A model generated the notes under the pieces. That model saw only the letters and a list, made by a program, of their open reading frames with translations, was not told the origin of the DNA and ran no database searches. From Salinivirgaceae bacterium (GTDB lineage Bacteria; Bacteroidota; Bacteroidia; Bacteroidales; SZUA-534), in the NCBI GenBank assembly GCA_017645945.1, contig JAGCNL010000036.1, positions 1 through 64,000 on the forward strand: a DNA stretch of 64,000 nucleotides. Reading direction: 5' to 3'. Positions 1-9,809 of the stretch are shown in pieces. Within the stretch, counting starts at the first letter, position 1. Each line of letters opens with the position of its first letter. Position numbers and translations under genes: made by a program.

Positions 1-1
1 C

Positions 2-1174
2 GACGTTATGTCAGAAGGCGACGCTCACGGAAGCGTGTTCTCGTTCCCGATTCCTACCTACAACATTACCAAGGACTTCGATTGGGACAATCCGGCTTAT
101 GCCAAGATTTGGGAAATCACAGCCAAATACGGCATTCCATATTTCTCGAACTTTGTCAATTCCGATATGAGCCCCGACGACGTGCGCAGTATGTGCTGCC
201 GTCTGCGTCTCGACAAGCGCGAACTGCAGAAGCGCGGTGGCGGCTTGTTCGGCGCCAATCCGCTTACGGGTAGCGTTGGCGTTGTGACTGTCAATCTGCC
301 GCGTTTGGGCTACGAGTCGAAGACTGAAGCCGAATTCTATCAGCGTCTCGACAAACTTATGGATTTGGCAAAAGAGAGCCTTGAGACAAAACGTAAAGTG
401 ATTGAAAATCTGACCGAAAGAGGTCTTTATCCATACTCGCGGTTCTATCTGCGCAACGTCAAAATGCGTTCAGGCCGCTATTGGAAGAACCACTTCTCGA
501 CCATCGGTATTGTTGGTATGAACGAGTGCTGTCTGAACTTCCTGGGCAAGAGTCTTGTCGACGAGCAGGGACATCAGTTCGCAGTTCGCGTGCTTGACCA
601 TATGCGCGCCAAACTTGCTGAATTCCAAACCGAAACGGGTAACATCTACAACCTTGAGGCAACACCGGCCGAGGGCACATCGTATCGTTTGGCAAAAATC
701 GACAAGGCCGAATACAACGACATTGTGACTGCCAACGAGGAGCACGTGCGTCGCGGCGCGAAGCCATACTACACCAACTCGAGCCAATTGCCGGTTTACT
801 TCACCGACGACCTTTTTGAGGCTCTGACATTGCAGGACGATTTGCAGACGAAATACACTGGCGGAACTGTCTTCCACACATTTGTGGGTGAGAGCCAACT
901 CTCGAGCGCGGCCGTTAAGAAACTGATTAAGAAGGTGACATCGACATTCCACCTGCCTTACATCACGCTGTCGCCGACATTCAGCATCTGCCCCGAGCAC
1001 GGCTACATCTACGGCGAGCATCACAAATGCCCGAAGTGCGAGGCCGAAGGAGAAGAGACTGATTGTCAGGTTTATTCGCGCATCGTCGGCTATCTGCGCC
1101 CAATCGAGCAATGGAACGACGGCAAGCGTCAGGAATTTAGCGAGCGCAAGCTGTTCGACAAGTCGATAATGTAG
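2..1174 (+). CDS. nrdD: Anaerobic ribonucleoside-triphosphate reductase, 3' part (5' end outside window)
   Basis: Glycyl-radical enzyme that reduces ribonucleoside triphosphates to deoxyribonucleotides without oxygen. The reading frame is open to the left edge, so only about 390 C-terminal residues of a protein usually around 700 long are visible; the ATG at 8 is internal. Seen: the MCCRLRLD segment typical of this family, a C-terminal zinc-binding region (CPEHGY...HHKCPKC) and the glycyl-radical site RIVGYL near the end, followed by the usual W-N-D-G-K tail. The activase gene lies 108 bp downstream on the same strand, the common nrdD-nrdG order. Identification is secure; only the N-terminal cone domain cannot be inspected. 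Confidence 0.96.
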   Translation, partial: DVMSEGDAHGSVFSFPIPTYNITKDFDWDNPAYAKIWEITAKYGIPYFSNFVNSDMSPDDVRSMCCRLRLDKRELQKRGGGLFGANPLTGSVGVVTVNLPRLGYESKTEAEFYQRLDKLMDLAKESLETKRKVIENLTERGLYPYSRFYLRNVKMRSGRYWKNHFSTIGIVGMNECCLNFLGKSLVDEQGHQFAVRVLDHMRAKLAEFQTETGNIYNLEATPAEGTSYRLAKIDKAEYNDIVTANEEHVRRGAKPYYTNSSQLPVYFTDDLFEALTLQDDLQTKYTGGTVFHTFVGESQLSSAAVKKLIKKVTSTFHLPYITLSPTFSICPEHGYIYGEHHKCPKCEAEGEETDCQVYSRIVGYLRPIEQWNDGKRQEFSERKLFDKSIM

Positions 1175-1191
1175 AATGGTAAGAGTTTAGA

Positions 1192-1237
1192 GGTTTAGAA
1201 AGTCGAGTGTGGTTTAGTTTTCTTGACTTTCTAAACC
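1192..1237. repeat. 13-bp perfect inverted repeat between nrdD and nrdG
   Basis: GGTTTAGAAAGTC (1192-1204) is repeated inverted at 1225-1237, giving a 13-bp stem with a 20-nt loop. It lies just after the nrdD stop and before nrdG. There is no strong T-run after it, so it may be a weak terminator or a processing/attenuation hairpin that sets the nrdG level. GTTTAG-type sequence recurs in other spacers of the window. Confidence 0.5.
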
Positions 1238-1282
1238 TTCTCTATATCAGATAACTAAATATTTCAAACTGTTAATTTGCCA

Positions 1283-1912
1283 ATGAGAATTGCCGGACTC
1301 GTAAAGCAGAGTTTCATCGACTATCCCGACAAAATGGCGTGTGTGATTTTCACGCAAGGGTGCAATTTCCGCTGCGGCTATTGCCACAATCCGTCGCTTG
1401 TGCTGCCCGAACTGTTCGGTCAAAACCAATTGATTGACGAACAGGAAGTTCTGCAATATCTCGAAGGTCGTAAAGATTGGCTCGAAGGCGTGGTGATTAC
1501 TGGTGGCGAGCCGACAATCCACGGCGATTTGCCCGATTTTATCAAGAAAATCAAGCAAATGGGATACTGCGTGAAACTCGATTCTAACGGCACCAATCCC
1601 GATATGCTCGAGCAACTTCTGGCCGACAAATTGCTCGATTTCATTGCAATGGACATCAAATCGAATCCTGACGCCGAGAGTTATTCGAAAATCATCGGTA
1701 AGGACGCAACTGCCATAATGCCAAATATTTGGCGGTCGATAAAGATAATCCAACAGTCAGGCATCGGCTACCAATTCCGCACCACACTTGTCCCGCACGT
1801 TCATCCCGTTGGCATCGCCGACGACATTATCAACTTCCTTGAGTACGACAACAACTTCATCACCCAACAATATCGCGACGGCGACACGGTGGCGAAAAGG
1901 TTAGCTGAATGA
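1283..1912 (+). CDS. nrdG: Anaerobic ribonucleoside-triphosphate reductase activating protein (radical SAM)
   Basis: Radical-SAM activase that uses a 4Fe-4S cluster and S-adenosylmethionine to make the glycyl radical on NrdD. 209 residues. The cluster-binding motif CNFRCGYC (Cys27, Cys31, Cys34; CxxxCxxC) follows a beta strand, and GGEPT near residue 75 is the SAM-binding GGE motif. The sequence opens with G-L-V-K-Q-S-F-I-D-Y-P, as in the NrdG2-type activases of anaerobes (from memory of the family). I chose the ATG at 1283; a TTG two codons upstream gives the same frame but is less likely. Its place after nrdD supports the call over other pyruvate-formate-lyase-activase-like enzymes. Confidence 0.93.
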   Translation: MRIAGLVKQSFIDYPDKMACVIFTQGCNFRCGYCHNPSLVLPELFGQNQLIDEQEVLQYLEGRKDWLEGVVITGGEPTIHGDLPDFIKKIKQMGYCVKLDSNGTNPDMLEQLLADKLLDFIAMDIKSNPDAESYSKIIGKDATAIMPNIWRSIKIIQQSGIGYQFRTTLVPHVHPVGIADDIINFLEYDNNFITQQYRDGDTVAKRLAE

Positions 1913-2275
1913 GTTTGGACGGATTTATTTGTTTATTGTCAAAGAAGAAGGGGACAGTCCATTCTTTCTAAAATAATATAATTCAGTATAATACGGCATT
2001 CATGCAATCTACATGTGCAGTTTAGTACCTGTTAGTTATTTTCAGTGAATCGATCAAAACGAGGAATTGGTATAATGTGTGGGTGATTTACAATTGTAAC
2101 CAGTGTATATTCTTGTATTTTAATAAAATATAATTAAAGTGGCATTTTAATGCGGAACGAGATTATAAAATAATAATAATAAGGCCGCCGTTTCCGATTT
2201 TTTTCTTAAAATAGCAAGTTGAAAGTTTAGGTGAGTCGGCATGGTAAAACCGACCAAAACAAAACATATTACGCA
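1913..2275. other. AT-rich non-coding spacer
   Basis: 363 bp between nrdG and the sensor gene. No convincing reading frame on either strand. It holds short AT-rich runs, including an (aat) triplet run near 2171-2181, and presumably the promoter of the sensor gene. I could not identify a clear -33/-7 pair. Confidence 0.5.
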
Positions 2276-5014
2276 ATGAAGAAAAAGATATCAATCAAGA
2301 CATTGATGATAGCGAGCATCCTGTTTTCGTCGGTGCTAACAATCTCGTTTACAATCTTATATTGTGAGTCTAAGGCCAAGAGGCTGATTAAGGATCGTGC
2401 AAAGACGATAGTGTTAATGCAGAGTTCGAAAAATGCTGACGCGATAGGTTTGAAAATCGATAATTATTTGTCAACCCTAAACGCCGTGGCGGCTGTGTAC
2501 GCCAATTATTACGAGGAGGATGAGGAAGACCGCATGTACATCACGGACAGCAACAACAAAAAAGTCGGCAAGGATCATCCTGAACTTATTAATATCAAGG
2601 ACGTTTGGGATATCAGCGATGACGTGAAGTATGTGTCCGATCCGTTTATGGAAAAGATTCCAGGGACAAATGTGAGCACCCACATGTGCAAGCTCACCGT
2701 ACCTATTATATATGATGGAGGCATGGTGGGAACGGTTTCGGCCAATATCGCGATTGACAGCCTGTTGAACGGTTTCGAAAACAAATTTGGCAGCGATGAC
2801 AAACTGAGCGTCTACATAACTTCAGACCAGGGCACCATTCTTTACTGCAAAAAAGCTAACGAGCGCGGTAAAAAATTGCATGACGTGGTACCTTCGTTTT
2901 TCCAAAAATCTGATGTCGATAAGTATATCAAAGAGCGCGCCCAATTCATATCAGAAAATGTGGAGCATTCTGAGCAGTATGTGGCTTGCGTAACACCCAT
3001 CAATATTTCGGGACACAAAAGTTGGACGTTGTGCGTGATGACGCCAAAGGCAAGCATCATGGGCGAGGCTGGCAATATGTCGCTCACTTCTTTCTTGTTG
3101 ATAATCATGTGCTTGGCAATACTTGGATTCATCACCATTCTTATTGCTAACGCTATTACACGTTCGCTCAATTCAATAAATGCTGCGCTAGTCGATGTGT
3201 CGGACGGCGACATCAAGAACAATAACGAATGGCGAGAGACATCGATGGCAGAAATCAGCAATATCAACGAGTCGATGAAGTCGGTTATCAGCGGACTGAT
3301 TAAGGCTGCCGAATTCTCGGAGCAGATTGGTAATGGCAATCTTGACACCGAATTCACGGCGCTAAGTGCCAATGACAAACTCGGTAACGCGCTTATCAAT
3401 ATGCGCGATAATCTGAAGAAGGCCGATGAGGAAGCCAAGGAGCGCAAGATTGCAGACGAGAAGGTTAATTGGGCAACTCTCGGCTTGGCTAAATTCGGTG
3501 AGATTCTGCACACTAACAACCAGAATATAAATGATTTGTCGTACGATATTCTGCGCAATCTCATAAAGTACATCGATGTGAACCAAGGCGCCATTTATGT
3601 GCTTGACGACACCAAAGAGGAGCCTGTTTATGAGATGACGGCAGCCATTGCTTATGATCGCCGCAAATTCATGCAAAAGCGCTTTGCTGTAGGCGAGGAC
3701 CTTGTTGGACGCTGCGCTTATGAGCACAAAACCATCTATATGACTGATATTCCGAAAGATTACATCAACATTACATCAGGCATGGGAAGCGCAACAGCTT
3801 CAACGCTTCTGCTTGTTCCGCTAGTGTTGAACGACAATGTTTTCGGTATTATAGAGTTGGCTTCGTTCCATAAACTTGAGGATTACAAAATCAACTTTGT
3901 TGAGAAGGTTGCCGAAAGTATCGCATCTACAATTTCGACAGTTAAAATCAACGAACGTACCAACAATCTGTTGAATCAGTCGAAGGTTCAAGCCGAAGAA
4001 CTGGCATCGAAAGAGGAGGAGATGCGCCAGAATATGGAAGAGCTGCAAGCCACTCAGGAAGAGGCTGCCCGCCGCGAGAACGAATCGAACGCCATCATGA
4101 AGGTTATCAATGATAAACTGATTGTGGTTGAATATGATATGAGTGGTGTGGTGACTAATGTCAACGACACATATTCAAAAATGCTCGGTGTAACAGCCGA
4201 TAAAATCATCGGTCAGAAATCTGATGATGGAGTTGATATGACGACTGAGCAAAGAATGAGCCACTTACAAATGTGGAGTAATCTGCGCAGGGGCAAAATT
4301 GAGACGGAAATCAATCATATCACATTGAATGGTCGTGACTTGTGGATTCAGGAAACATATACTCCGGTACTTGATCAAAACGAGACGAACCCTTACAAAG
4401 TGATAAAAGTGGGCATTGACATCACCGAGAAGATGAACGCCCAAAACAAAATCAACGAGTTGCAGACCGAAAACACTGAGTCGGCATCGAAAATTGCTGA
4501 ACTCGAGAAGATGATGGAAGGCAACGGTCAGGCTTCAGCATCTGTCGCGAAAGCTAAAAAAGCAAGCAAGCAGAAAGATGAGCAGGTTGAGGAATCGGAC
4601 CTCAACAGAGAGGTGGGAGAGCAGGAACTGATTGAGTGGAATGAGAATTGTGAAACCAGCATAATTGAAATCTCTGAGCAACTTAAAAAGTTGACGGAGC
4701 TGGCCAACACGGTTTATACAACATTCCGCGCAGGTAAATCGAAAAAGGAGATAAAGGAGTCAGTCCGCAGTCTTGCCGACTTTGCATCGTACCATTTTGG
4801 CACAGTCGAAGGCTACGTCGAGGAATCGGACTTCAGCGATAAGAAGCAGCTGAAGCAGTCGTTTAACGACTTCGTTGCGAAAATCAACGAATTCCTGAAC
4901 TTGCTCAGCGACGGAAAAATCAAATCGGCCGACGGATTGATGTTGTTTATGACCAAATGGATTAAGAACGACATTGAGCAGATGAAACTTCTGGCTGATA
5001 ATCTTAAAAAGTAA
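2276..5014 (+). CDS. Membrane sensor: Cache-HAMP-GAF-PAS with a C-terminal degenerate hemerythrin-like domain
   Basis: 912 residues. Seen in order: TM helix (about 8-30); an extracytoplasmic ligand-binding region of about 235 residues, Cache-like by architecture; second TM helix (about 268-295); HAMP-like linker; GAF domain (about 410-560); coiled coil rich in E/Q (about 562-610); PAS domain (about 604-720); a low-complexity K/E linker; and a C-terminal four-helix segment (about 780-912). That last segment aligns without gaps to bacteriohemerythrins but lacks nearly all iron ligands (see findings). There is no histidine kinase, GGDEF, phosphatase or methyl-accepting output domain, so the output is unknown. 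The ATG at 2276 begins a typical N-terminal signal-anchor; an in-frame GTG at 2231 is less likely. The CE1 esterase gene follows after 20 bp. Confidence 0.85.
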   Translation: MKKKISIKTLMIASILFSSVLTISFTILYCESKAKRLIKDRAKTIVLMQSSKNADAIGLKIDNYLSTLNAVAAVYANYYEEDEEDRMYITDSNNKKVGKDHPELINIKDVWDISDDVKYVSDPFMEKIPGTNVSTHMCKLTVPIIYDGGMVGTVSANIAIDSLLNGFENKFGSDDKLSVYITSDQGTILYCKKANERGKKLHDVVPSFFQKSDVDKYIKERAQFISENVEHSEQYVACVTPINISGHKSWTLCVMTPKASIMGEAGNMSLTSFLLIIMCLAILGFITILIANAITRSLNSINAALVDVSDGDIKNNNEWRETSMAEISNINESMKSVISGLIKAAEFSEQIGNGNLDTEFTALSANDKLGNALINMRDNLKKADEEAKERKIADEKVNWATLGLAKFGEILHTNNQNINDLSYDILRNLIKYIDVNQGAIYVLDDTKEEPVYEMTAAIAYDRRKFMQKRFAVGEDLVGRCAYEHKTIYMTDIPKDYINITSGMGSATASTLLLVPLVLNDNVFGIIELASFHKLEDYKINFVEKVAESIASTISTVKINERTNNLLNQSKVQAEELASKEEEMRQNMEELQATQEEAARRENESNAIMKVINDKLIVVEYDMSGVVTNVNDTYSKMLGVTADKIIGQKSDDGVDMTTEQRMSHLQMWSNLRRGKIETEINHITLNGRDLWIQETYTPVLDQNETNPYKVIKVGIDITEKMNAQNKINELQTENTESASKIAELEKMMEGNGQASASVAKAKKASKQKDEQVEESDLNREVGEQELIEWNENCETSIIEISEQLKKLTELANTVYTTFRAGKSKKEIKESVRSLADFASYHFGTVEGYVEESDFSDKKQLKQSFNDFVAKINEFLNLLSDGKIKSADGLMLFMTKWIKNDIEQMKLLADNLKK

Positions 5015-5034
5015 ACAATAAAAACACGATAGAA

Positions 5035-6144
5035 ATGAGAGCATTAAAAGCATTACAATTGTTGCCAGCGCTGGCACTTTGCGCAACAGCTGTGGCACAG
5101 ACTCCTGCCACAACCAACATTCAGGGTAGCAAATATCCGGCTATTTATCCCGACAACACCATAGAGTTCCAACTCCGCGCACCTGAGGCACAAAAGGTGC
5201 AGGTTGACATCTGCGGGAAAAAGTACGATATGACCAAAAACGCCGAAGGCGTGTGGTCGGGCAAGACGGAGCGCATTGTGAGCGGCATTCAGTACTACAG
5301 CCTGATTGTTGATGGTGTGTCAGTTAATGACCCTGGCAGCGAGACTTTCTTCGGCTGCGGCCGTATGATGAGTTGCGTTGAGGTTCCGTATCTCGACGGT
5401 GGCAAACAGTATCAGATTCAAGATGTTCCTCACGGCTGCGTTCGCACTGAGAACTATTTCTCGAACGTGACCAAATCATGGCGCACAATGTACGTTTACA
5501 CACCTGCTGGCTATGATAATGATAAAGGCAAGAAATACCCTGTTTTTTACATCATCCATGGTGGTGGCGAGGACTGCCGCGGTTGGGTTAACCAAGGTCG
5601 AGGCAACATTATTCTCGACAACTTGGCAGCCGAAGGCAAGGCCGTGCCGATGATTCTTGTTAGCCTTGACGCCAACGTGGGCGGTTACGACGAGGTCGAG
5701 AAAGAGATAATGGACAACATTGTGCCGTTTGTTGAGAAGAACTATCGCGTTGACGCCCGTCCTGAGATGCGCGCCATAGGCGGCTTGTCGATGGGCGGAC
5801 TCTACACAATGCACGTGGGTATGCCGCACAACGACTTTTTCAACTATCTGGGCGTGTTCAGCTCTGGTTGGTTTGCCAACAACCGTGGCGGCGACAACGA
5901 TCCTGGAACAAAATGCTACAAATATCTTGAGGCCAACAAAGACCAATTCAACAAGAACATCAAACTTTTGTGGCTGTCGCAGGGAAGTTCAACCGACATT
6001 GCCTACAACAACTGCAAGGTAATGATGCAAAAGTTTGACACTATGGGTATTAAGTACGAATTCTACGATTCAAAAGAGGGCGGACACACATGGCCCGTTT
6101 GGCGTGAAGATTTGTATTTGTTCGCACAGAGGCTTTTCAAATAA
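5035..6144 (+). CDS. Secreted CE1-family esterase (feruloyl/acetyl-xylan esterase type)
   Basis: 369 residues with an N-terminal signal peptide ending near A-V-A-Q. The first about 110 residues after it form an E-set/CBM48-like beta-sandwich, and the rest is an alpha/beta-hydrolase of the esterase D/CE1 type. The nucleophile elbow is GLSMGG with Ser252, the oxyanion region is HGGGED, and the catalytic His is His351 in GGHTWPVW near the C terminus. Such enzymes in Bacteroidetes remove ferulate or acetate esters from arabinoxylan; the exact substrate cannot be read from sequence. It lies 20 bp after the sensor gene and 70 bp before a lipoprotein gene on the same strand, so the three may be co-transcribed. 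Confidence 0.88.
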   Translation: MRALKALQLLPALALCATAVAQTPATTNIQGSKYPAIYPDNTIEFQLRAPEAQKVQVDICGKKYDMTKNAEGVWSGKTERIVSGIQYYSLIVDGVSVNDPGSETFFGCGRMMSCVEVPYLDGGKQYQIQDVPHGCVRTENYFSNVTKSWRTMYVYTPAGYDNDKGKKYPVFYIIHGGGEDCRGWVNQGRGNIILDNLAAEGKAVPMILVSLDANVGGYDEVEKEIMDNIVPFVEKNYRVDARPEMRAIGGLSMGGLYTMHVGMPHNDFFNYLGVFSSGWFANNRGGDNDPGTKCYKYLEANKDQFNKNIKLLWLSQGSSTDIAYNNCKVMMQKFDTMGIKYEFYDSKEGGHTWPVWREDLYLFAQRLFK

Positions 6145-6214
6145 TAATTCGTGATAAAAAACAATCGTTTGAGTAACAAAAATCGAGTTGTAAGCGTAGT
6201 AGTGGGTTGAAATT

Positions 6215-7093
6215 ATGGAACGGTTAGGCACGACATCGGTTTTTAAACTTGCGCTTCTGACTTTGGTGGCGGCTTTTGTTGTGGGCTGCACTCCATCGAT
6301 CAAAAGGCACGAGCTCAGTCTCGATCAGGCTAACCTGACTTGGCGCGGTGACTACGAACCTACAACCCACCGCATGACATACACTGGCAAATGGGCTGGT
6401 TGCGGATGGTGGTTTGGTGATGACAGCATCAAGCCCGCAGCCGATTTAAGCGAGTACGATCAGCTGGTTGTCTCAGTTGACAACATTGTTGGCGACAGCG
6501 TGAAACTCTTTTTGAACGTCAGATACACCTCAACTGAAGACATTTCGTCGGGTACCGCACCAATTGTTGGCGGGCGCGCAACAATGAGGGTTGATTTGGA
6601 TCCCGAAAACAAATCGCACGTGCTTGAGGTTTATGTAATGAGCGAATCACCATGCGAGCTGACTTTGGACAACTCTTACTTGACCGAAGCTTTCAAATAC
6701 AGCACCCCGCACGAGCTCAAGTCTTTTGGCGGTTTTATCGATGCATCGGAATTTAAAGGTTATAGTGATGATGCGATGGTTTCGTTCAATTTCTCGGCTG
6801 AGGGTGAAATGACCTATGTGGCTGAGTCAGGTGCTGTTGAACCAATGAAAAACTGGGGTATCGGTAAGATATACTCAAGTGCCGATATTTCCGAAAACGT
6901 CTATCCAGGAAAGCAAATCATTTTGAAGCAACTTGGTGAGCAATCGTTCACTTGCCTTTTGGGCGATATCCGCTATATGCTTGACATTGAAGGTGCTGAT
7001 GGTCGCCGCGGATTGTACTGGAAAGTATGGACTGGCGGTCATCTGACTGCAGTCAATATGATTAACGCCACCATCAGCGAGGCGAATAATTAA
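6215..7093 (+). CDS. Lipoprotein of unknown function
   Basis: 292 residues. The N terminus is a lipoprotein signal with lipobox FVVGC (Cys25), followed by T-P-S-I-K. The mature part is rich in aromatic and polar residues with alternating hydrophobic positions, suggesting a beta-sandwich; a tryptophan-rich stretch (WAGCGWWFGDDS) near residue 66 could be a sugar-binding surface, but that is only an inference from context after the CE1 esterase. No catalytic motif is recognisable. It ends 81 bp before the convergent murF-alr gene. Confidence 0.7.
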   Translation: MERLGTTSVFKLALLTLVAAFVVGCTPSIKRHELSLDQANLTWRGDYEPTTHRMTYTGKWAGCGWWFGDDSIKPAADLSEYDQLVVSVDNIVGDSVKLFLNVRYTSTEDISSGTAPIVGGRATMRVDLDPENKSHVLEVYVMSESPCELTLDNSYLTEAFKYSTPHELKSFGGFIDASEFKGYSDDAMVSFNFSAEGEMTYVAESGAVEPMKNWGIGKIYSSADISENVYPGKQIILKQLGEQSFTCLLGDIRYMLDIEGADGRRGLYWKVWTGGHLTAVNMINATISEANN

Positions 7094-7174
7094 TGACCGC
7101 AATTTAAGAGTTTGTGTTGCGCAATTCTCTAGTTTTCAGTAGTTAAGAGTCTTTTGAACTGAATTTCTCCAAAC

Positions 7175-9637
7175 TTATTCGTATTCATAAGTCCGTTTAA
7201 CGCGGCGCGAGATTCCCGTCAGCACTTCGTATGGGATGGTGTTCATCCATTCGGCCACTTGCGTGATGGGCAGATTCTTACCGAAAATCTCAATCGGGTC
7301 GCCTTCGCGCGCGTCAAGGCCAGTGACATCGACCATGCAAATGTCCATGCAGATGTTGCCGATGATTGGCACCAAACGGCCTTTGTACCATAGTTTTCCG
7401 TTGCCATTGCCCAGGCATCGGCGCAGACCATCGGCGTAACCGATTGGAACGGTGGCAATATCAGAATCGCGAGTAAGTTTTCCGCGGCGGCTGTAACCAA
7501 CCGTTGTTCCCGCTGGCAAATGCTTGATTTGCGCCAGCGAACTTGTCAGCGTGGCGATGGGCTGCAACTGCGCGCCCGCAACGCTCAAGCCGTAAAGACC
7601 GATGCCAAGGCGCACCATATCGTACTGCCATTTGTCGGCAAAGCGCTCAATACCAGCAGAATTAAGAATGTGGCGTTTAATAGGATAGTCCATTTGCGCC
7701 ATTATTGCGCTGCTCATCGTCTCGAAAGTGTTCAACTGCGACAGCGTGTAATCGTCCTGGTCGTACTCGTCGGCGGTGGCAAGGTGCGAGAATATTGTTT
7801 TGATTTTCAGTCCTTTCGCATTTTTTACGGCTTCAATCACGTTGTCGATATCGTCGGGCATGAAGCCAGAACGGTGCATTCCAGTGTCGAGTTTCAGATG
7901 TATAGGGAAATCGGTCTGCCCGGCATCCAAAACTGCCTGGTTGAAGGTGTTGAGCGTTACATAGTTATACACTTCGGGCTCGAGCCTATACTCAATCATC
8001 TGTGCAAAACTGTCGCGCTCGGGGTTGAGCACAAGAATCGGGATGTGGATGCCGTCGCGCCGCAGCTCGACTCCTTCGTCGGCAAAGGCTACGGCAATCA
8101 TCGCAACTCGCTGATACTGACACAGATTGGCAATCTCGTGCGTGCCGCTTCCGTAGGCAAACGCTTTCAGCATGCAGCACATTTCAGTTGATGGTTTCAG
8201 TAAACTCTTGAAATAGTTCAAGTTATACTCCATAGCCGAAAGGTCGATGGTCATCACTGTTTGGTGCGATTGTTTCTGCAAAACCGTTGAAATGCGCTCA
8301 AAACTAAACGAGCGGGCGCCCTTCAGCAGCACCGATGCGTTCTGTATCTTGCTGAAATCGAAGTGGTCAAGGAAATCCTGCGTGGTGGCGTAGAAGTCCT
8401 TACGCAAGTCGAAGAAGTTCGAGAACGACTTAATGTCTGAACCGATTCCGATGAGTCGGTCAATGTTTTTCTGGCGGATGAGCACGGCAATGTGGTGGTA
8501 AAGGTCGCTTTTGGCGTAACCACTCTGCTCTATATCGCTTAAAATCAATATTTTCTGCGGGTGCTGATTCTGCACGCTCAAGTAGTCGAGCGCAATGCGG
8601 AGCGACTCCATGTCGCAACTGTAGCTGTCGTTGATTATCGAGCAGTTGTTGTTGCCGTCCTTCAGTTCAAGGCGCATGGCGATGGTCTCGATGGTGGCCA
8701 GCCGCTGCACAATTGTCTGATTATCATAGCCGAATACCAGCATCAGCGACCAAACCTGCAGAGCGTTCTCAACCGAAGCTTTGTCGGCAAACGGAATCTG
8801 CGCCGCAACCCGCTCATTGTTGTACATGGCGTGGATAGTGGAGCTTGTCGGCTGATAGTCAACAGATTCCACATACAGATTCACATCGGGTTGCGTACCC
8901 CAGGTGAATAGTTTGGTTTCCGCGCTGACGGTGGCCTTTATCTTCTCGCGAACAAGCTGATTATCAGCGCCGAAAATCAGCACTTTGGCATTTTTAAACA
9001 ATTTGAGTTTTTCCGTCAGTTTTTGCTCGATGCTGCTGAAATTTTCCTGATGGGCATCGCCAATGTTAGTGAAAATGCCAATGTCGGGGCGAATGATGTT
9101 CTCGAGCGCGTCCATCTCGCCAGGCTGCGATATTCCAGCTTCGAAAATGCCCAGATTATTGTCAGGCTGAAGAAGCCAAACCGACAACGGAACACCAATC
9201 TGACTATTGTAACTCTTTGGATTTCGGGCGATTAACTTCTCGGGTGCGAGGCATTTGCAAGCCCATTCCTTAACAATTGTCTTGCCGTTGCTGCCAGTGA
9301 TGCCCACAACGGGCATTGTCATCTTCTGACGGTGCCAGCTGACAAGTTGGTGCAGCGCCTTCAGCGTGTTCTCAACCACGATGAAGTTCGCATATTGGTA
9401 ACTGTCAACGTTTTGCGGCAGATGGTCGACCACAAAATTGCGCACACCCGATTTGTAAAGTTCCGTGATGAAGCGGTGTCCATCGTTGCGGGTACCTTTG
9501 AGCGCGAAAAACAGGCTCTCGCGTGCAAAAACAACCTTACGACTGTCAATCAAAAGGTGGGAAATGTTGCCGCCCGAGCCGCGTGTCAACTTGCCGCCAA
9601 CCACAGCGGCAATGTCGCCTATAGAGTAACTTGCCAT
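7175..9637 (-). CDS. murF-alr: Fused UDP-MurNAc-tripeptide:D-Ala-D-Ala ligase and alanine racemase
   Basis: 820-residue bifunctional peptidoglycan enzyme. The N-terminal half (about 1-450) is MurF, which adds D-Ala-D-Ala to UDP-MurNAc-tripeptide; the ATP-binding loop GITGSNGKT is at about 112-120. The C-terminal half (about 455-820) is a PLP-dependent alanine racemase: Lys491 in MLKAFAYGSG is the PLP lysine, VRLGIGLYG and TVGYSRRG carry the conserved phosphate-binding and catalytic Tyr regions. One chain therefore makes D-alanine and uses the dipeptide product. This fusion is characteristic of Bacteroidetes. The ATG at 9637 starts directly at the MurF domain; a TTG at 9679 would add 14 unlikely residues. 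Confidence 0.95.
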   Translation of the reverse strand: MASYSIGDIAAVVGGKLTRGSGGNISHLLIDSRKVVFARESLFFALKGTRNDGHRFITELYKSGVRNFVVDHLPQNVDSYQYANFIVVENTLKALHQLVSWHRQKMTMPVVGITGSNGKTIVKEWACKCLAPEKLIARNPKSYNSQIGVPLSVWLLQPDNNLGIFEAGISQPGEMDALENIIRPDIGIFTNIGDAHQENFSSIEQKLTEKLKLFKNAKVLIFGADNQLVREKIKATVSAETKLFTWGTQPDVNLYVESVDYQPTSSTIHAMYNNERVAAQIPFADKASVENALQVWSLMLVFGYDNQTIVQRLATIETIAMRLELKDGNNNCSIINDSYSCDMESLRIALDYLSVQNQHPQKILILSDIEQSGYAKSDLYHHIAVLIRQKNIDRLIGIGSDIKSFSNFFDLRKDFYATTQDFLDHFDFSKIQNASVLLKGARSFSFERISTVLQKQSHQTVMTIDLSAMEYNLNYFKSLLKPSTEMCCMLKAFAYGSGTHEIANLCQYQRVAMIAVAFADEGVELRRDGIHIPILVLNPERDSFAQMIEYRLEPEVYNYVTLNTFNQAVLDAGQTDFPIHLKLDTGMHRSGFMPDDIDNVIEAVKNAKGLKIKTIFSHLATADEYDQDDYTLSQLNTFETMSSAIMAQMDYPIKRHILNSAGIERFADKWQYDMVRLGIGLYGLSVAGAQLQPIATLTSSLAQIKHLPAGTTVGYSRRGKLTRDSDIATVPIGYADGLRRCLGNGNGKLWYKGRLVPIIGNICMDICMVDVTGLDAREGDPIEIFGKNLPITQVAEWMNTIPYEVLTGISRRVKRTYEYE

Positions 9638-9809
9638 ATCGTCAGAATTTTCCCAAATATAGGATCGAATGGCTGACAATGCCTAAAAAAAACGTCGATT
9701 TATGCACATTGGGCGGTTTATTGCAAATAAAAGAGACGCACAACTAATGCTTTGTTATGCGAATTGCCGAAAAATCAGCCGTTTCCCATCATCAGTCCCG
9801 CAATTTTCA

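Noticed and set aside
470..1111. Long open frame antisense to nrdD
   Set aside because: It lies fully opposite the conserved nrdD coding region; its translation has no recognisable domain. Many such shadows exist opposite GC-balanced genes here.
2231..2275. GTG start extending the sensor protein by 15 residues
   Set aside because: The extension is polar and precedes a normal MKKK... signal-anchor; the ATG at 2276 is the better start.
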